Assembly (NCBI RefSeq): GCF_015352445.1
Contig: NZ_JADKPO010000003.1
Location: forward strand, 145,569 to 209,568
DNA: 64,000 bases
Direction of reading: 5' to 3'
Origin: Nocardioides agariphilus
GTDB lineage: Bacteria; Actinomycetota; Actinomycetes; Propionibacteriales; Nocardioidaceae
In this document: one piece after another, positions 60,811 through 64,000 of the stretch
How positions within the stretch are numbered: position 1 is the stretch's first letter
Layout of the letters: each line of letters opens with the position of its first letter
Notes under the pieces: model-generated
Database searches by the model: none
What the model saw: only the letters and a program-made list of their open reading frames with translations
Told to the model about the DNA's origin: nothing
Translations under genes and position numbers: made by a program

Positions 60811-62247
60811 ATGACGGCGACCCAGGCGCCTGCGAAGCCGGCCAAGCTGCCCCGCGACGAAGATCCCCGCAACCCCGTCCACCGGCTCACCGCCCTCCTC
60901 GACGAGGGCACCCTGGAGCTGATCACCCCCGACGACGACTCGGGGATGCTGGCGGCCGTCGGCTCTGTCAACGGCACTCGTGTCGTGGCCTTCTGCTCCG
61001 ACGCGACGGTGATGGGCGGCGCGATGGGCGACGTCGGTTGCCGCGTGGTGGTGGATGCCTACCACCGGGCGATCACCGACTCCGTGCCGATCATCGGCCT
61101 GTGGCACTCCGGGGGTGCCCGCCTGGCCGAGGGCGTGCTCTCGCTCCACGCAGTGGGCCGGATCTTCCACGTGATGACCCAGGCCTCCGGCAAGATCCCG
61201 CAGATCTCGGTCGTGCTCGGCCCGGCAGCCGGCGGCGCGGCCTACGGTCCGGCCCTCACCGACGTGGTGATCCTCGGGCCCGAGGGCAGGATCTTCGTCA
61301 CCGGACCCGACGTGGTCCGCTCAGTCACCGGCGAGGACGTCGACATGCTGCGACTCGGCGGCCCCGAGCCCCACGGCCGCCGCTCGGGTGTCGTCCACAT
61401 CCTCACCGAGAGCGAGGCCGAGGCTCTCGATCGGGCCCGCATCGTGGCGACCCTGCTCGGCTCCCAGGGCAGCCTCAAGGTCGACCAGGTCGAGGACCGC
61501 GACCTGTCCGAGATGCTGCCGGAGTCCAAGAAGCGTGCCTACGACGTCCACCCGCTCGTCGAGTCGATCCTCGACGAGGGGACGGCCCAAGAGCTGCACC
61601 AGCGCTGGGCCCCCAACATCGTCACCGTCTTGGGTCGCTTCGGCGGCCGCACCGTCGGAGTGGTCGCCAACAACCCGCTGCGCCTCGGCGGCTGCCTGGA
61701 CTCCTTGTCAGCGGAGAAGGCCTCACGCTTCGTGCGCCTGTGTGACGCGCTCGGAGTGCCGCTCATCGTCGTGGTCGACGTCCCCGGCTACCTACCGGGT
61801 GTCGGGCAGGAATGGGACGGCGTCGTACGCCGTGGCGCCAAGCTGCTGCACGCCTTCGGCGAGTGCGTGGTCCCGCGGGTGACCCTGGTGACCCGCAAGA
61901 CCTACGGCGGCGCCTACATCGCCATGAACGCCCGCTCTCTGGGCGCCACCAAGGTGTTCGCCTGGCCCGGGGCGGAGGTCGCGGTGATGGGCCCGGTGGC
62001 CGCGATCCGCATCCTGCATCGGCGGCGGCTGGCAGAGGTCTCTCCGGACCTGCGACCCAGGGTCGAGGCCGAGCTGGCAGCCGAGCACGAACGGCTGGCG
62101 GGAGGCGTCGACAAGGCCGTCGAGATCGGCGTCGTCGACGAGGTCGTCGAGCCGGCCGCGACAAGGTCGGCCATCGCGCGGGCTATCGACGAGGCAGTCC
62201 AGCAGGTCGGGGTGCTCCGCGGCAGCCACGGCAACATCCCGCTGTAG
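60811..62247 (+). CDS. accD: Acyl-CoA carboxylase beta subunit (carboxyltransferase)
   Basis: Carboxyltransferase of 478 residues that transfers carboxyl from biotin to acetyl- or propionyl-CoA, partnering an AccA-type biotin protein encoded elsewhere. It has the CoA/biotin oxyanion regions WHSGGARLAEGV, GPAAGGAAYGPALTD and VPGYLPGVGQEWDGVVRRGAKLL, and RKTYGGAYIAMNARSLGA at the C-terminal half. The first 25 residues are Lys/Pro-rich. The genomic position after fabF is that of mycobacterial accD6, so malonyl-CoA supply is the likely role. Confidence 0.93.
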   Translation: MTATQAPAKPAKLPRDEDPRNPVHRLTALLDEGTLELITPDDDSGMLAAVGSVNGTRVVAFCSDATVMGGAMGDVGCRVVVDAYHRAITDSVPIIGLWHSGGARLAEGVLSLHAVGRIFHVMTQASGKIPQISVVLGPAAGGAAYGPALTDVVILGPEGRIFVTGPDVVRSVTGEDVDMLRLGGPEPHGRRSGVVHILTESEAEALDRARIVATLLGSQGSLKVDQVEDRDLSEMLPESKKRAYDVHPLVESILDEGTAQELHQRWAPNIVTVLGRFGGRTVGVVANNPLRLGGCLDSLSAEKASRFVRLCDALGVPLIVVVDVPGYLPGVGQEWDGVVRRGAKLLHAFGECVVPRVTLVTRKTYGGAYIAMNARSLGATKVFAWPGAEVAVMGPVAAIRILHRRRLAEVSPDLRPRVEAELAAEHERLAGGVDKAVEIGVVDEVVEPAATRSAIARAIDEAVQQVGVLRGSHGNIPL

Positions 62248-62269
62248 GCCCCGAGGGGCAGCTGTGTGA

Positions 62270-62788
62270 CTAGACGACCTGGTGCAGCCAGCGCACGGGG
62301 GCGCCGTCTCCGGCATGCCGGAACGTCTCCAGCTCGTCGTCCCACGGCTTGCCCAGCAGCTTGTTGATCTCGCCCATCAGCGAGGTGTCGCCGAGGGCGG
62401 CCTTGACGACAGCAGCCTTGAGGCGGTCCTCGGGAATCATGATGTCGCCGTGCAGGCCGGTGACAGCGTGGAAGACGCCGAGCTCGGGGGTGTAGGAGTA
62501 GCGGGAGCCCTCCGAGGCCGAGGTCGGGTCCTCGGTGATCTCGAAGCGTAGGTGGTTCCAGCCGCGCAGGGCCGACGCGATCGCCGCCGCAGAGCCGGCG
62601 TCCCCAGCCCAGGAGAACTCGGCTCGGTAGCTACCGCTCTGCGCGGCTTGCGGCGTCCACGTCATGCTCACGGCAACACCGAGTACACCGCCGACGGCCC
62701 ACTCGATGTGCGGGCACAGCGCGGATGGCGCTGAGTGGACGTAGAGCACGCCCCTCGTCGCGGTGCGAGATGCAGTCAGTGCGGTCAC
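62270..62788 (-). CDS. DUF3145-family protein
   Basis: Protein of 172 residues of the actinobacterial DUF3145 family, with GVLYVHSAPSALCPHIEWAVGG near the start and ELGVFHAVTGLHGD in the middle. Its function is unknown. I chose the GTG (VTALTAS) because AAGGAG lies six bases upstream. Another GTG five codons earlier coincides with that ribosome site. It ends 22 bases after the convergent accD gene, and this neighbourhood is conserved in actinobacteria. Confidence 0.85.
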   Translation of the reverse strand: MTALTASRTATRGVLYVHSAPSALCPHIEWAVGGVLGVAVSMTWTPQAAQSGSYRAEFSWAGDAGSAAAIASALRGWNHLRFEITEDPTSASEGSRYSYTPELGVFHAVTGLHGDIMIPEDRLKAAVVKAALGDTSLMGEINKLLGKPWDDELETFRHAGDGAPVRWLHQVV

Positions 62789-62943
62789 CCTCGTCTCCTT
62801 CACTTCCGGCGTCGAGCTACGCCTTCCCCAGCGGTCTCGAACGAAGTGAGGTCAGATGAGTGACATCGATGTAGTTGTGGTGGCCATTGTGACGGATGGG
62901 GCGCCCGAACACCAGCGGAACGCATGAGACGTCCAGACAGCCC

Positions 62944-63801
62944 CTAGGCCTGGCGACGCTCCAGTGCCTCGGCGCGGGCGTCGGCATCAGTGATCTCGTC
63001 GCTGTCGATCGCGTGGGTCCGGTGGAACCACGCCAACGCGTCGGTCTCACGACCAGCGGCCTCGAGGGTGTCGGCATAGGCGTAGCGCAGACGCACGACC
63101 CAGGCCTCCCGGCTCTTCGAGGTCAACGGAGCCAGCTCGAGGGTGCGCAAGGCTGCGTCCAGCTGACCCATGTCACGGCGTGCTCCGGCCTCGACGATGG
63201 TCATCTCCGCCTTCGCCGCGGGCGAGAAATTGCGCACGGAGGGACTCTTGGCCAGCTTCAGGGCCTGATCGGGGTGCCCCAGGGCACGATGGCAGTCGGC
63301 CATGATCGGCAGGTAGGCGGTCGCGCCGTTCATTCGCTTGGCGGCCCGCAGTTCGGCGAGCGCCTCGGCGTAGTGGCCAGCCGCATAGGCAGCCTCACCG
63401 GTCGCCTCGCGCACGACCGCGATGCGGGCGGCGCGGGCCTTGGCCGCGAGCGTGTGCTGGTAGGCGGTCTCGGGGTCGGAGTCGATGACCTGGCCCGCAG
63501 CCGCGAGGTGGCGTGCGACGCGTGCGGCCAGCTTCTCGGGCAGACCCTTGAGCTGCCCGGTCACCGACCTGTCGAGCTCGGCGCCCGTGATGTCCTCGGG
63601 GAGCGGCGGACCGTCGTAGACCGCTTGCGTCTGCGAGCGAGGTCGCTGCTCTTCACGCGGACGCGACCAGTCGCCCTTGCGCGGAGCCCGCGAACCGCCT
63701 CGGGCGCCCCGCTCCCCCCGCGACTGGTCACCTGGGCGCCGGTCGCCGTCGCGACTGGGACGACCCGAGCCTGCGCGCGGGGTACGTCGTTGCTCGGCCA
63801 C
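62944..63801 (-). CDS. TPR-like helical repeat protein
   Basis: Protein of 285 residues. The first 60 are Arg/Gly/Ser-rich and low-complexity (repeats of RGG/RPR type). The rest is a series of TPR-like helices (for example AAYAAGHYAEALAELRAAKRM and MADCHRALGHPDQALKLAKS, and DTLEAAGRETDALAWFHRTH). The basic tail suggests RNA binding or ribosome association. It sits directly downstream of the rRNA operon on the same strand but behind its own terminator. No closer family is recognised. Confidence 0.85.
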   Translation of the reverse strand: MAEQRRTPRAGSGRPSRDGDRRPGDQSRGERGARGGSRAPRKGDWSRPREEQRPRSQTQAVYDGPPLPEDITGAELDRSVTGQLKGLPEKLAARVARHLAAAGQVIDSDPETAYQHTLAAKARAARIAVVREATGEAAYAAGHYAEALAELRAAKRMNGATAYLPIMADCHRALGHPDQALKLAKSPSVRNFSPAAKAEMTIVEAGARRDMGQLDAALRTLELAPLTSKSREAWVVRLRYAYADTLEAAGRETDALAWFHRTHAIDSDEITDADARAEALERRQA

Positions 63802-63867
63802 GGGTGGTCACCTTCTCGGGTCATGATCGCTGTGCTGTTGGGCGAGAGCCAGTGTGGCCCCTCAACG

Positions 63868-63900
63868 CAGCAGAGGCCACCGCTGGGGTGGCCTCTGCTG
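63868..63900 (-). terminator. rRNA operon terminator hairpin
   Basis: Perfect 14-base stem (cagcagaggccacc and its complement) with a five-base loop, about ten bases past the 5S end on the minus strand. It separates the rRNA operon from the TPR-like gene. The tail is not a long T-run, but stem stability and position support termination. Confidence 0.85.
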
Positions 63901-63909
63901 TGAAGGATG

Positions 63910-64000
63910 TTCGGCGGCGTCCTACTCTCCCACGCCCTCTCGGGGGCAGTACCATCGGCGCTGGCAGGCTTAACTTCCGGGTTCGGGATGGGTCCGGGTG
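63910..64000 (-). rRNA. rrf: 5S ribosomal RNA, 5' part beyond window edge
   Basis: The reverse strand reads CCCATCCCGAACCCGGAAG, then AAGCCTGCCAGCGCCGATGG and GTGGGAGAGTAGGACGCCGCC, which are the loop B/C, loop E and 3' stem signatures of actinobacterial 5S rRNA. About 90 bases are visible. The missing 5' end and the 23S/16S genes should lie beyond 64000. Confidence 0.96.

Overview
The window is high-GC actinobacterial chromosome. FbiC plus an F420-dependent glucose-6-phosphate dehydrogenase, DUF3052/DUF3145 neighbours of a PucR-fabD-fabH-acpP-fabF-accD locus, a DUF222 (13E12-type) gene, frequent GTG starts and ATGA/GTGA gene overlaps point to Actinomycetia, most plausibly Nocardioides or a close relative in Nocardioidaceae. 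The genus is inferred from gene content only. The right end runs into the 5S rRNA of an rRNA operon on the minus strand.

Layout. 1-6120 (minus): an OmpR-type regulator and its histidine kinase (cut by the window edge), then a four-gene envelope operon: MGDG-synthase/MurG-like glycosyltransferase, polysaccharide deacetylase, PAP2 phosphatase and a DedA-PAP2 fusion. 6253-12149 (minus): a second two-component system and a redox cassette made of a small exported Gln/Ala/Ser-rich protein, an ApbE flavin transferase, a ferric-reductase-like membrane protein, a NuoF-like flavoprotein, a small Fe-S ferredoxin and a DUF2231-type membrane protein. The small exported protein carries a GAT-type motif and may be a minimal flavinylation target. 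12173-17792: a stress partner-switching hub with a GAF-PP2C phosphatase, an RsbQ-like hydrolase coupled to an RsbP-like PAS-PP2C phosphatase, a LuxR-type regulator, a PP2C-like/HATPase/STAS triple fusion and a free STAS protein.

17931-34811 is mostly housekeeping and mixed genes: a methyltransferase, a cold-shock protein, a small alarmone synthetase with a coupled small ORF, a secreted RTX-repeat protein, a ferredoxin reductase, an RNB exoribonuclease, YaaA, RNase H/phosphatase, a zinc-ribbon protein, a Nif3-like protein, an acyl-CoA ligase, a TOPRIM protein, an AlkD-like protein, another PAP2, a DUF222/HNH gene and tRNA-Val(UAC). 34818-41735 (minus) is a compact biosynthetic operon: UbiA prenyltransferase, FAD oxidoreductase, type III polyketide synthase, ICMT-like methyltransferase, second FAD oxidoreductase, isopentenyl-diphosphate isomerase, cupin and GalE. 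It looks like a prenylated-polyketide (meroterpenoid or prenylated phenolic lipid) pathway.

41971-48336 (plus) holds an AUR1-like PAP2 protein with a large polytopic membrane protein, then fbiC and fgd for coenzyme F420. 48627-51222 (minus) holds a peroxiredoxin, an acyl-CoA ligase and DUF3052. 51433-62247 is the central carbon/fatty-acid block: aceE (frameshifted as given), an alpha/beta hydrolase on the other strand, the FasR-type PucR regulator, a second frameshifted small gene, then fabD-fabH-acpP-fabF-accD. DUF3145, a TPR-like protein, a strong terminator and the 5S rRNA close the window.

The points most worth a second look are the candidate flavinylated micro-protein cassette, the partner-switching triple fusion with a degenerate phosphatase domain, the UbiA/type III PKS operon, the two frameshifts in the aceE-fasR-fabD region, and the FabD carrying a lysine-less biotinyl-like tail.
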